Assembly (NCBI GenBank): GCA_021799555.1
Contig: JAJZAG010000046.1
Coordinates: 1-16,059, forward strand
DNA length: 16,059 nt
Reading direction: 5' to 3'
Origin: Deltaproteobacteria bacterium
GTDB taxonomy: Bacteria; Desulfobacterota; Binatia; Binatales; Binataceae
The position numbers and the translations under genes were made by a program. The notes beneath the pieces are model-generated. The model was not told where the DNA came from and searched no databases. It saw nothing but the letters and a program-made list of their open reading frames with translations. How positions within the stretch are numbered: position 1 is the stretch's first letter; every line of letters begins with the position of its first letter. Below, piece after piece: positions 7,624 to 14,310 of the stretch.

Positions 7624-8946
7624 ATGGCGCGGCGGAGTACAATCACTCAGGGACGCGCGCGCCGCGCGATCAAGATGGGCGAACTCGCCTCTCAGGTCGG
7701 GTCGAGCTACCTATGGAATTCGCTCCGACGGCCATTCCTCTCCCGTACCGAGCGCGAGCGCGAGTTGCTCGATACTCACATTAGAAACGCGCGCCGGATC
7801 GTCGAAAGCTCCACCCATCTGCGCGGCGCATTCATGAAGCTCATCCAGATGCTCTCGATGCGGCAGGATCTTTTGCCCGGCGAGGCGCTGGATGTCCTGA
7901 GAGCGACGCAATCGAGCGTACCGCCGATGAGCTACGCGACGATCGCGGATCAGATTCGCCGCGAGATCGGCAAACGCCCCGACCAACTCTTCAGACGTTT
8001 CGACCAGACCGCGTTCGCCGCCGCCTCGCTGGGGCAAGTGCATCGCGCGACCACTCGCGACGGACGCGAGGTCGCGGTCAAGGTCCAATATCCGGGCGTC
8101 GAGAACACGGTCGAGCAGGACCTCGGCAATCTGAAGCTTTTGTTGATGACAATGCAGGCGATCGGGCGCGATGTGATGCGCCAGAAGATCGATTGCGGCG
8201 CGGTGTACAAGGAACTCGAAGAGCGCCTGCGCGAGGAACTCGACTACGTGCGCGAGGCGCGCAACATGACCGAGTTCGGGCGCCTGTTCGCTGACGATCC
8301 GGAAGTCATGATTCCCTCGGTGCTCAAGGAATTCAGCTCGCGCCGCGTGCTTACGATGACGTTTCTTGATGGCTACCCGCTCGCCGACGTGATGGGGCCC
8401 GAAGTAGATCTCGGGCTGCGCGCGTGGGTGGCGCGCAAGGCGCACGCGATCGTATGGCGGCAAATCCTCGAATTCGGCCTTTTGCACACCGATTTTCATC
8501 CCGGCAACTACCTGGTGAGCTACCATCCGCGCCTCGGGATCATGGATTTCGGATCGATCCGGCGGTTTAGTCATGCGGTCCGCAAATCGTACCTGAAAGT
8601 CGCGCGCGGAATCGTAGATCTGGACGACCGCGCGATCGGAATTGGGATGCAGGAACTCGGATGGGTGGATCGCAGCCGCAACCCCAAGCCGATTATCGAG
8701 ATCATACACATCCTGTTCGAGCCGATGATGACCGATCGCGATTTCGATCCGTGCGAGTATGACGCGGTCGGCAAAGCAACCCGGGTCGGCGAGATCGCGT
8801 TCGAAAATCGGCTCTACAACTCGCCTGCGCATGGCGTCTTTTTGCTCCGCGCGCTAATCGGGCTCGAGGGAATTATCCGGCGGCTCGCTGTCAAGACGAA
8901 CTACCGCGAGATTTTCCGCGAGTGCGTCGAACGCGCCGAGCGATGA
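7624..8946 (+). CDS. ABC1/UbiB (AarF/ADCK-type) atypical kinase
   Basis: A 440-aa protein-kinase-like ATPase of the family that supports ubiquinone or isoprenoid-lipid metabolism. Landmarks: FMKLIQMLSMRQDLLP (70-85), at the place of the family's KxGQ inhibitory motif but with Ile for Gly; the Ala-rich nucleotide loop AAASLGQVHRA (132-142); VAVKVQYPG with ATP-site Lys153; EELDYVREARNM (204-215); catalytic LLHTDFHPGNYLV (286-298) with Asp290 and Asn295; and metal-binding MDFGS (307-311). No clear C-terminal transmembrane pair is seen, unlike UbiB. The ATG at 7624 is 2 nt after the larB stop, the only junction in this operon without overlap. The stop overlaps the next gene by 4 nt. No other ubiquinone genes are close, so calling it ubiB would be unsafe. 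Family is certain, target unknown. Confidence 0.9.
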   Translation: MARRSTITQGRARRAIKMGELASQVGSSYLWNSLRRPFLSRTERERELLDTHIRNARRIVESSTHLRGAFMKLIQMLSMRQDLLPGEALDVLRATQSSVPPMSYATIADQIRREIGKRPDQLFRRFDQTAFAAASLGQVHRATTRDGREVAVKVQYPGVENTVEQDLGNLKLLLMTMQAIGRDVMRQKIDCGAVYKELEERLREELDYVREARNMTEFGRLFADDPEVMIPSVLKEFSSRRVLTMTFLDGYPLADVMGPEVDLGLRAWVARKAHAIVWRQILEFGLLHTDFHPGNYLVSYHPRLGIMDFGSIRRFSHAVRKSYLKVARGIVDLDDRAIGIGMQELGWVDRSRNPKPIIEIIHILFEPMMTDRDFDPCEYDAVGKATRVGEIAFENRLYNSPAHGVFLLRALIGLEGIIRRLAVKTNYREIFRECVERAER

Positions 8947-9815
8947 CGCGCCATCAATCACGCCATCTGCCACACGAAGTGCTCGAGGCGCTCGAGCGGT
9001 ATCGCGATCATCACTTCCGGCGCGTGCCCGCGCGCCGGATCGGCAGCGCGAAAAGCGCCCTCAAGTTCATCGAAGAAACTGGATTTTGCTCCGCGTTTGT
9101 CGCGGGATTAGGCGTGCCATGCCTGCGCGAGGCGATCGTCGGAGAGCGCGAGCCGGTCGCGTCCGAACATATCCAGCACGATTACGGAATCGTAATGACC
9201 TGGCGGATCAAGGACGAGCTGCCGAAGAAGCGTCAGGTCTATTACGGCAAGGTGATCGCCGGGCGGCCGGGATTTATCGCGCGCGATATGCTGAGCGCGT
9301 TTCTGCGCCTGCGAGCCGCCCCGGGCGGACATTTGAAGCTGTACAGGAACGGAATGCTGTCGCAGTGCGCGAAGCTGGTGATGGATGCGCTGGCGAAGAG
9401 AGGCGCCGCCGAGACGCGCGCGCTCAAGCTTGCTTCCGGCTATGCCCAGGCAAGGTCGCGCGCCGCGTTCGACCGCGCGATGAAAGAGTTGCAGGAGAAA
9501 TTTCTCGCGCTCAAGGTCGATGAACTTGCCGACCCGTTTACCTATGTGTGGGACTCGATGGAGCATCGATGGCCCGACGCGCTCGCCGAGGCTCGCGCGC
9601 TCGGAGCGCGCGAAGCTGCGTATCGTATCGTACGCCGTTATTTCGAGGTCGCGGCATTTGCAAGCGAGCGAAGTATCGCAAGAGTTCTCGGAGTCGCCCC
9701 CGGACTGGTGGAGTATGCCGCGCGCCGGCTTGAGCGCGACGGGATAATCACACGCGGCGTCCGGATCGAGGACTATGCGGGAGAATTGGCGATGCTCCGG
9801 GAGTTCGTGCGATAA
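8943..9815 (+). CDS. AlkZ-related winged-helix protein
   Basis: A 290-aa soluble protein. I match it by memory, not by search, to proteins labelled AlkZ-related, which share the winged-helix architecture of AlkZ/YcaQ glycosylases that unhook DNA crosslinks. Supporting features are the N-terminal ALKFIEETGFCSAF (39-52) followed by VPCLREAIVG, then the charged GIVMTWRIKDELPKKRQVYYG (82-102) and SRAAFDRAMKELQ (172-184), resembling the winged-helix repeat in that group. A last helix-turn-helix-like segment runs from SERSIARVLGVAPGLVEYAA to IITRGV (241-273). The paired catalytic residues of true AlkZ are not evident to me, so enzyme activity is unproven and a DNA-binding role without catalysis is an alternative. 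The ATG at 8943 is chosen for its 4-nt overlap with the kinase stop; an upstream in-frame start at 8922 adds seven Arg-rich residues. It appears to be the last gene of the operon. Confidence 0.55.
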   Translation: MTRHQSRHLPHEVLEALERYRDHHFRRVPARRIGSAKSALKFIEETGFCSAFVAGLGVPCLREAIVGEREPVASEHIQHDYGIVMTWRIKDELPKKRQVYYGKVIAGRPGFIARDMLSAFLRLRAAPGGHLKLYRNGMLSQCAKLVMDALAKRGAAETRALKLASGYAQARSRAAFDRAMKELQEKFLALKVDELADPFTYVWDSMEHRWPDALAEARALGAREAAYRIVRRYFEVAAFASERSIARVLGVAPGLVEYAARRLERDGIITRGVRIEDYAGELAMLREFVR

Positions 9816-9893
9816 AGAAAGCATCCGCCGCGAGCACGGGTCTGGCAGGTAAGTCTCCCAATCCTTGCGGCCGGAACAAATCACGCTCTCTGT

Positions 9894-9898
9894 GGAGG
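9894..9898 (+). promoter_or_regulatory. Shine-Dalgarno site of the esterase
   Basis: GGAGG lies 5 nt before the ATG at 9904. It decides the start: a TTG in the same frame at 9865 has no such site, and the protein from 9904 starts MPLDPAVRAML, which is typical of this esterase family. Confidence 0.8.
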
Positions 9899-9903
9899 TC
9901 ACG

Positions 9904-10836
9904 ATGCCGCTCGATCCAGCCGTCAGGGCAATGCTCGACAACATGAAGGCCGCCGGGTTTCCCGAACTTGATTCGCTGCCGCCGGTCCAGCTTCGCAAAG
10001 TCACTTCCGAAATGTTCGCGGCAACGCGCGGGACGCCCGAGCCGGTCGCCAACATTGAGAATCGCAAGATTCCCGGACCGGCGGGGCCGATTCCGGTGCG
10101 CGTCTATACGCCGGCGGGAAGCGGGCCGTTTCCGGTGCTGGTTTTCTATCACGGCGGCGGATTCGTGATCGGCGACCTCGACAGCCACGACGGCGTATGC
10201 CGCGCCCTCGCGAATCAGGCACGATGCGTTGTCGTCGCGGTCGATTACCGGCTTGCGCCCGAACACAAGTTTCCGGCTGCGGTGGAAGATTGTTTCGCCG
10301 CGACGCGTTACGTCTCCGACCACGCCGCCGAGTTCAATATCGATCCGAAGCGGCTCGCCGTCGGCGGCGACAGCGCGGGTGGAAATCTGTCGGCGGTGAT
10401 ATCGATCATGGCGCGTGACGGCGGCGCGCCGCCGATCGCGTTTCAGTTGCTCGTCTATCCGGCAACCGACATGGCGTGCGACACTTACTCGCACAAAACA
10501 TTCACCGATTATTTCCTGACCGACCGTTCGATTCGCTACTTCCTCGGCCACTACTTGCGCGACGCAGCCGACAAAAATCTGCCGCAAGCCTCGCCCGCGC
10601 TGGCGGCGCATCACAAGTCGCTGCCGCCCGCGCTGATAATCACCGCCGAGTTCGATCCGCTCCGTGACGAAGGCGAGGCATACTGCGTGAAACTCAATGC
10701 TGCGGGCGTGCCTGCAAAGTTCACCCGCTACGACGGGATGATCCACGGCTTCTTCACGATGGGCGACGTGCTGCCCCAGGGAAAGCAGGCGGTCGCCGAG
10801 GCCTCGGCCGCATTGCGCGCCGCCTTCGCGAAGTAA
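9904..10836 (+). CDS. Alpha/beta-hydrolase, HSL family (carboxylesterase/lipase type)
   Basis: A 310-aa cytoplasmic serine hydrolase of the hormone-sensitive-lipase (family IV) esterase group, which cleaves short- to medium-chain esters. It starts MPLDPAVRAMLDNM, typical of this subgroup's cap. Key motifs: the oxyanion-hole VFYHGGGFVIGDLDSHD (80-96), CVVVAVDYRLAPEHKFP (108-124), nucleophile GGDSAGGNLSAV with Ser157, catalytic AEFDPLRDEGEAY with Asp251, and MIHGFF with His281. All three catalytic residues are present, with no signal peptide. It lies 88 nt after the operon upstream and carries its own strong Shine-Dalgarno site, so it may be transcribed separately or only loosely linked; I see no convincing promoter in the 88 nt. 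A stem-loop spans its stop codon. Natural substrate cannot be told from sequence. Confidence 0.92.
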   Translation: MPLDPAVRAMLDNMKAAGFPELDSLPPVQLRKVTSEMFAATRGTPEPVANIENRKIPGPAGPIPVRVYTPAGSGPFPVLVFYHGGGFVIGDLDSHDGVCRALANQARCVVVAVDYRLAPEHKFPAAVEDCFAATRYVSDHAAEFNIDPKRLAVGGDSAGGNLSAVISIMARDGGAPPIAFQLLVYPATDMACDTYSHKTFTDYFLTDRSIRYFLGHYLRDAADKNLPQASPALAAHHKSLPPALIITAEFDPLRDEGEAYCVKLNAAGVPAKFTRYDGMIHGFFTMGDVLPQGKQAVAEASAALRAAFAK

Positions 10837-10875
10837 CAAAAGCGAAGGCGCGGATTCCGCAGATCGGCGGATTTT
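10821..10875 (+). terminator. Hairpin across the esterase stop codon, possible terminator
   Basis: A perfect 9-bp inverted repeat, CGCCTTCGC (10821-10829) and GCGAAGGCG (10842-10850), encloses a 12-nt loop containing the TAA stop. A second small stem, TCCGC (10856-10860) and GCGGA (10867-10871), is followed directly by TTTT (10872-10875). The pair could end transcription, but the T tract is short and the first stem lacks one, so intrinsic termination is only plausible. Confidence 0.35.
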
Positions 10876-10902
10876 GATCGAACGGCACGCGAAAAACATA
10901 GT
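10874..10902 (+). promoter_or_regulatory. Candidate sigma-70-type promoter before recQ
   Basis: TTGATC (10874-10879) and CATAGT (10897-10902) match TTGACA and TATAAT at four of six positions each, separated by exactly 17 nt. This lies just after the esterase terminator-like hairpins and would give recQ a leader of about 265 nt that includes the inverted repeats at 10934-11089. Matches of this quality occur by chance, so the call is weak. Confidence 0.25.
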
Positions 10903-10936
10903 CGATAGCGGCGCACCGCGACTCCGCTGCTATACC

Positions 10937-11089
10937 ACCGGACATGTGGGTTCGCATCCGCCGGTTCGGAAAGTCGAGGTCGCTCGACAAGTCTGAGTAT
11001 TCCGATGCTGTCGCAGTAACTGGTGGAGAGGCCAACCTAAACCGCCTTGGCGGCACGATCCCGCCAACGCCAGTTAGCGGCGGCGGTTT
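10937..11089 (+). repeat. Cluster of inverted repeats in the recQ upstream gap (possible structured leader)
   Basis: The stretch 10837-11174 has no credible gene but holds five complementary pairs. ACCG 10937-10940 pairs with CGGT 10962-10965 around a wobble-containing stem GTGGG 10946-10950 / TCCGC 10957-10961. GTCGAG 10973-10978 pairs with CTCGAC 10983-10988 over a 4-nt loop. AAACCGCC 11039-11046 pairs with GGCGGTTT 11082-11089 and encloses TTGGCGG 11047-11053 / CCGCCAA 11061-11067. TAACTGG 11017-11023 can pair with CCAGTTA 11070-11076, which crosses the AAACCGCC stem and so allows a pseudoknot or a switch between folds. I do not recognise a known riboswitch, SRP, 6S or tmRNA motif. It could be a leader RNA, a non-coding RNA or a decayed repeat. 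Confidence 0.45.
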
Positions 11090-11161
11090 GCGCGGGTGGA
11101 GCGGCTTGATAGTGATCTTCAGGTGAGCAAGAGCACCTCGCAGTATGGGCAACATCCGGGA

Positions 11162-11166
11162 GGAGG
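11162..11166 (+). promoter_or_regulatory. Shine-Dalgarno site of recQ
   Basis: GGAGG inside GGGAGGAGGG (11158-11167) lies 8 nt before the GTG at 11175. It favours that GTG over the in-frame ATG at 11145, which has no clear site before it. Confidence 0.65.
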
Positions 11167-11174
11167 GCGCGCAC

Positions 11175-13079
11175 GTGCGCCTAAATAGCGCGCCGCCTTC
11201 GCGACCAGACGGTGGCGGCGCATCCGCGGAAGTCCTCGCGACGGTCCGCCGCTTTTGGGGCTTTGAGACTTTGCGCGCCCTCCAGGCCGAGGCGATCCGC
11301 GCGGGCCTCGATCGGCGCGATTCGCTGGTGGTGATGCCGACTGGCGGCGGCAAATCGTTGTGCTATCAGGTGCCGCCTGCGGTCGCCGGGCGCACCGATA
11401 TTGTCATCTCGCCGCTGATTGCGCTGATGAAGGATCAAGTGGATGCGCTGCGCGCGTGCGGCTATCCGGCAGTCGCGCTGCACAGCGGCATGGACTTGGC
11501 TGAAGTTCGCCGTATCGAGAACGAAATCGCGACGCGCCGGCCGCATCTCATCTTCGTCGCGCCGGAACGGATGCTCACGGCGCGATTTCTCGAGCTCGCC
11601 GCGCGGATCGGCGCGGCTTCGTTCGCGATCGATGAGGCGCATTGCATCAGCCAGTGGGGCCACGATTTCAGGCCCGAGTACCGTCAACTCGCCGAACTGA
11701 AGTCGCGCTTCGAGGGCGCAAGCCTGCACGCCTATACCGCGACCGCGACCGAGCGCGTGCGGCGCGATATCGTCGACCAACTGAAGCTCGCCGACCCCGC
11801 AGTGCTGGTCGGCTCCTTCGACCGGCCCAACCTGGTTTACCGAGTGATCCCGAAGATGTCAGTCAACTCGCAGGTCGAGGGCGTTTTGCGACGCCATCGC
11901 GGCGAAGCCGCGATCGTTTACTGCATCTCGCGAAGGGACACCGAGCAGATGGCAGGTTATCTGGCCGGAGTCGGCTTGCGCGCCGCGCATTATCACGCCG
12001 GAATGGATGCGAACGATCGCCGCAGGACACAGGATCGCTTCGCCGCTGAGGAGATCGACGTGGTCGTCGCGACCGTCGCGTTCGGGATGGGGATCGACCG
12101 CAGCGATATCCGCTGCGTGATCCACGCGGCGATGCCGAAATCGATCGAGCACTATCAGCAGGAAACCGGGCGCGCCGGCCGCGATGGATTGCCCGCCGAA
12201 TGCGTCCTGTTTTATTCAGCCGCCGACGCGATGCGCTGGCAGAGCCTGCTCGAACGCAGCGCCGCCGAAGCCGAGGTTGCCGCCGACGTTGCCGACAGCG
12301 GCAAGCTGCTGCTCGAAGAGATGCGCCGTTACGCGACCGTGGTCGGATGCCGCCACGCGGCGCTATCGGCTTACTTCGGCGAGAAATACGCCGACTCGAA
12401 CTGCGGCGCGTGCGATCAGTGTCTGGGCGAAACCGAGGGCATTGACGACGCAACCGTGCTCGCGCAGAAGGTCCTCTCCTGCGTCGCACGCGTCGAGCAG
12501 CGCTTCGGCGTAGAACACGTCGTCGATGTGCTCATCGGTTCGGACAGCGAGCGGGTGCGGCGATGGCGTCATGAGCAGTTATCCACTTACGGCCTGCTTA
12601 AGAATCTGCCGCGCAAGCAGGTTACAAATCTGATCTATCAGCTCGTTGACGCCGCCCTCCTCGAGCGCACCGGTGGCGAGCGTCCGGTGCTGAGACTCAA
12701 TGAAGAATCCTGGCAGGTGATGCGCGGTAATCGGCAGGTCAAATTGCTGCGGACAAAAAGACCGAAAACCGCGCGCACCCAAATCGAGGAGACGAGCTGG
12801 CGCGACGTGGATGAGACGCTATTCGAAAGCCTGCGCGAGCTGCGCCGCGCAATCGCCGCCGAACGCGGCGTCCCCGCCTACGTGATTCTCCACGATTCGA
12901 ACCTGCGCGACCTCGCGCGCGCGCGGCCCGCCACGCTCGAGGCTCTCGGCGCGATACGGGGGATGGGCGAAAAGAAGCTCGCCGATTTCGGCGTGAGATT
13001 GCTCGAGCGGATTGCGGACTACGAGCGCAACCCGCCGCCCGCGCCCAGCCCGGCCCGCAATCCCTCCGCTAAACCCTGA
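11175..13079 (+). CDS. recQ: ATP-dependent DNA helicase RecQ
   Basis: RecQ is a 3'-5' superfamily 2 helicase acting in recombination and repair at stalled forks. From the GTG at 11175 the protein is 634 aa with full domain order. The helicase core has VVMPTGGGKS (Walker A, 52-61), AIDEAHCISQWGHDFRPEYR (DEAH at 153-156 plus the RecQ-specific aromatic-rich loop), YTATAT (187-192), ATVAFGMGIDR and QQETGRAGRDG (motif VI). A zinc site uses Cys392, 410, 413 and 416 (CGACDQC). A winged-helix RQC domain and a C-terminal HRDC domain (about 546-620) follow, then a Pro-rich tail. ATG 11145 would add 10 residues and is the alternative start. The gene is preceded by a long gap with possible promoter and structured leader. 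It is convergent with the transglutaminase gene, only 15 nt between stops. Confidence 0.95.
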   Translation: MRLNSAPPSRPDGGGASAEVLATVRRFWGFETLRALQAEAIRAGLDRRDSLVVMPTGGGKSLCYQVPPAVAGRTDIVISPLIALMKDQVDALRACGYPAVALHSGMDLAEVRRIENEIATRRPHLIFVAPERMLTARFLELAARIGAASFAIDEAHCISQWGHDFRPEYRQLAELKSRFEGASLHAYTATATERVRRDIVDQLKLADPAVLVGSFDRPNLVYRVIPKMSVNSQVEGVLRRHRGEAAIVYCISRRDTEQMAGYLAGVGLRAAHYHAGMDANDRRRTQDRFAAEEIDVVVATVAFGMGIDRSDIRCVIHAAMPKSIEHYQQETGRAGRDGLPAECVLFYSAADAMRWQSLLERSAAEAEVAADVADSGKLLLEEMRRYATVVGCRHAALSAYFGEKYADSNCGACDQCLGETEGIDDATVLAQKVLSCVARVEQRFGVEHVVDVLIGSDSERVRRWRHEQLSTYGLLKNLPRKQVTNLIYQLVDAALLERTGGERPVLRLNEESWQVMRGNRQVKLLRTKRPKTARTQIEETSWRDVDETLFESLRELRRAIAAERGVPAYVILHDSNLRDLARARPATLEALGAIRGMGEKKLADFGVRLLERIADYERNPPPAPSPARNPSAKP

Positions 13080-13094
13080 GCCGATCGCTCGAAT

Positions 13095-13982
13095 TCACGC
13101 CGCGACCGTGTCGGTCGCTCTCGTCGACGCGTTGAAGACCGTCGACGGTACCCGCAAACGCCGGTCGGACTCGTAGATCTCTCGCACATTGGCAAGCACG
13201 CCGTCTCTCGACATCGTCAGAGCGGCGACGCGATCGAACAGCGCCATCATGTCGGCGGTAATCTCATCGGCGGGCTCCGGCATCGTTCCCCAAACGTCCC
13301 ACGGCAGCATCTCCATCCGATTGAGCGAGGCGAGATCGCGCACCATGTTCTGAGCGATGAACCACAAACCGGATTCGTTAATCATGCTAAGCCCAAACAG
13401 GTTCGCGTCAGCGCGGCCGCTGCGGCACATCTGCCATGCGTCGCCGGCGATAACGAAACGATCGCGCGCAACGTCGAGCGGATCGATGCCCGGCTTGAAC
13501 ACCTTGCGCTGCACCGCGTCGAGTTGCGCGTCCACCAATCTCCAGCGCGATTCACCGGCGTTCCAATATTCGCATACCCAATGGTCTTCGTACTTTCCGG
13601 GCGTGAAGTACCCGGCGAAGCCGCATCGCGCACGCGCGGAAACTCCGTGCTCCCGCAGGATCGCGCACAACATCACGGAGAAATGACGACAGACGCACGC
13701 CATCCGGTTACGCGGCTCGCGCGCGACGGCCAGCGGATGCGGGTCGAGTGCAACAGCGCGCTCGATCATCGCGGTGACCGGCCGCAGATTCGCTTCCGCG
13801 TATCGCTCGGGCGATAATTTGAGATCGTAGAGAAATGGCGCGATATCGCGATGGATGAGCACGCCCTGAATCACCTCGCAAAGTGCGGCTATGTCGCGCG
13901 GCAACGAGCGCAATTCCGCCCCGTGCGCATCCGCTGCGGTCATCGCTCCGTGACTCCGGTAATACTCGCGTGAACTTTCCAT
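13095..13982 (-). CDS. Transglutaminase-like (papain-fold) protein
   Basis: A 295-aa soluble protein with a transglutaminase-like core. The likely triad is complete: Cys98 in ACVCRHFSVMLCAILREHGV, His134 in KYEDHWVCEYW and Asp151 in RWRLVDAQLD. The first motif matches the family's CRDFA-type nucleophile helix. Such proteins are usually peptidases, amidases or crosslinking enzymes; here the C-terminal 140 residues (NLFGLSMINESGLWFIAQNM, then LPWDVWG) are a helical extension I do not recognise. No signal peptide is visible, so it probably acts in the cytoplasm. Of the tandem GTG-ATG at 13985/13982 the ATG is chosen, with GGGAG 6 nt upstream (13989-13993). It is the last gene of the minus-strand operon, 24 nt after the 94-aa protein gene. 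A link to the MoaD-type protein in the operon is possible but unproven. Confidence 0.78.
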   Translation of the reverse strand: MESSREYYRSHGAMTAADAHGAELRSLPRDIAALCEVIQGVLIHRDIAPFLYDLKLSPERYAEANLRPVTAMIERAVALDPHPLAVAREPRNRMACVCRHFSVMLCAILREHGVSARARCGFAGYFTPGKYEDHWVCEYWNAGESRWRLVDAQLDAVQRKVFKPGIDPLDVARDRFVIAGDAWQMCRSGRADANLFGLSMINESGLWFIAQNMVRDLASLNRMEMLPWDVWGTMPEPADEITADMMALFDRVAALTMSRDGVLANVREIYESDRRLRVPSTVFNASTRATDTVAA

Positions 13983-13988
13983 CACGTT

Positions 13989-13993
13989 CTCCC
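13989..13993 (-). promoter_or_regulatory. Shine-Dalgarno site of the transglutaminase-like gene
   Basis: GGGAG on the minus strand stands 6 nt before the ATG at 13982 but only 3 nt before the GTG at 13985, so it favours the ATG. Confidence 0.6.
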
Positions 13994-14006
13994 TTGCGCC
14001 GAGAGC

Positions 14007-14291
14007 TCAGGCAGTGCCGTGGGCTAAATCAGTAAGATGACGCTCAAGGTTGACGAGCATCCGCTCCCAATCGATCGCACCCAGCGCGGCCGTCGAAGCT
14101 CGCATGAAGCGGCTGCGGCGCGCATACATCTCTTCGATCGACGCGCGCGCTTCAAGCACCGCCTGCGCCTCGGTCGCGGCCGCGCCAATCGCGCCGCCAC
14201 TTGCGGTCGATTTGTTAATCGACCAGAACCAACCTTGATTCGAGGGCCAGACCACGAATCCGGTGTCCAGGTAATCTCCGCGTCGTCGCAT
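14007..14291 (-). CDS. Hypothetical 94-aa protein with Trp-rich N-terminus
   Basis: I do not recognise this family. The protein begins MRRRGDYLDTGFVVWPSNQG, followed by WFWSINKS, an aromatic-rich patch that may be a small beta unit. An Ala-rich helical stretch follows (about 32-56, with EAQAVLEARASIEEMY), then a basic patch RRSRFMR and a last helix DWERMLVNLERHLTDLA. There is no signal peptide or metal motif. The ATG at 14291 is supported by GGAGAGG (14296-14302) just upstream; a longer frame reaching 14384 would overlap the MoaD-type gene and start with low-complexity Arg-rich sequence. It lies 19 nt after the MoaD-type gene and 24 nt before the transglutaminase gene, so it belongs to the same operon. 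A competing reading frame over the same bases (14024-14365) has no ribosome site I can see and atypical composition, so I prefer this one. Confidence 0.65.
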   Translation of the reverse strand: MRRRGDYLDTGFVVWPSNQGWFWSINKSTASGGAIGAAATEAQAVLEARASIEEMYARRSRFMRASTAALGAIDWERMLVNLERHLTDLAHGTA

Positions 14292-14295
14292 AAGT

Positions 14296-14302
14296 CCTCT
14301 CC
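14296..14302 (-). promoter_or_regulatory. Shine-Dalgarno site of the 94-aa protein
   Basis: GGAGAGG on the minus strand ends 4 nt before the ATG at 14291. It lies between the MoaD-type stop and this ATG and is the main reason for choosing the short form of the gene. Confidence 0.6.
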
Positions 14303-14310
14303 GCCGGTCG

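Noticed and set aside
7711..8832. Open frame of 373 codons on the minus strand opposite the ABC1 kinase gene
   Set aside because: Third-position GC bias leaves antisense frames open. The + strand frame has all kinase motifs, while the antisense product has no recognisable domain.
9748..10899. 383-codon minus-strand frame opposite the esterase
   Set aside because: The esterase on the + strand has complete catalytic motifs and a strong ribosome site; the antisense frame has neither.
11030..11090. Integron attC-like site (GTTAGCG and AACCTAA near inverted repeats)
   Set aside because: The R-box consensus GTTRRRY is not met, no integrase or cassette array is present, and the stem arrangement differs.
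10944..11126. Possible 60-aa gene in the gap before recQ
   Set aside because: No ribosome binding site before its ATG, and it runs through the inverted repeats, so its sequence is dictated by the repeat structure; no recognised domain.
13102..13118. 7-bp hairpin GCGACCG / CGGTCGC between the convergent recQ and transglutaminase genes as a two-way terminator
   Set aside because: It lies within the coding 3' end of the transglutaminase gene and lacks a T tract on either side; palindromes like this are frequent at this GC content.
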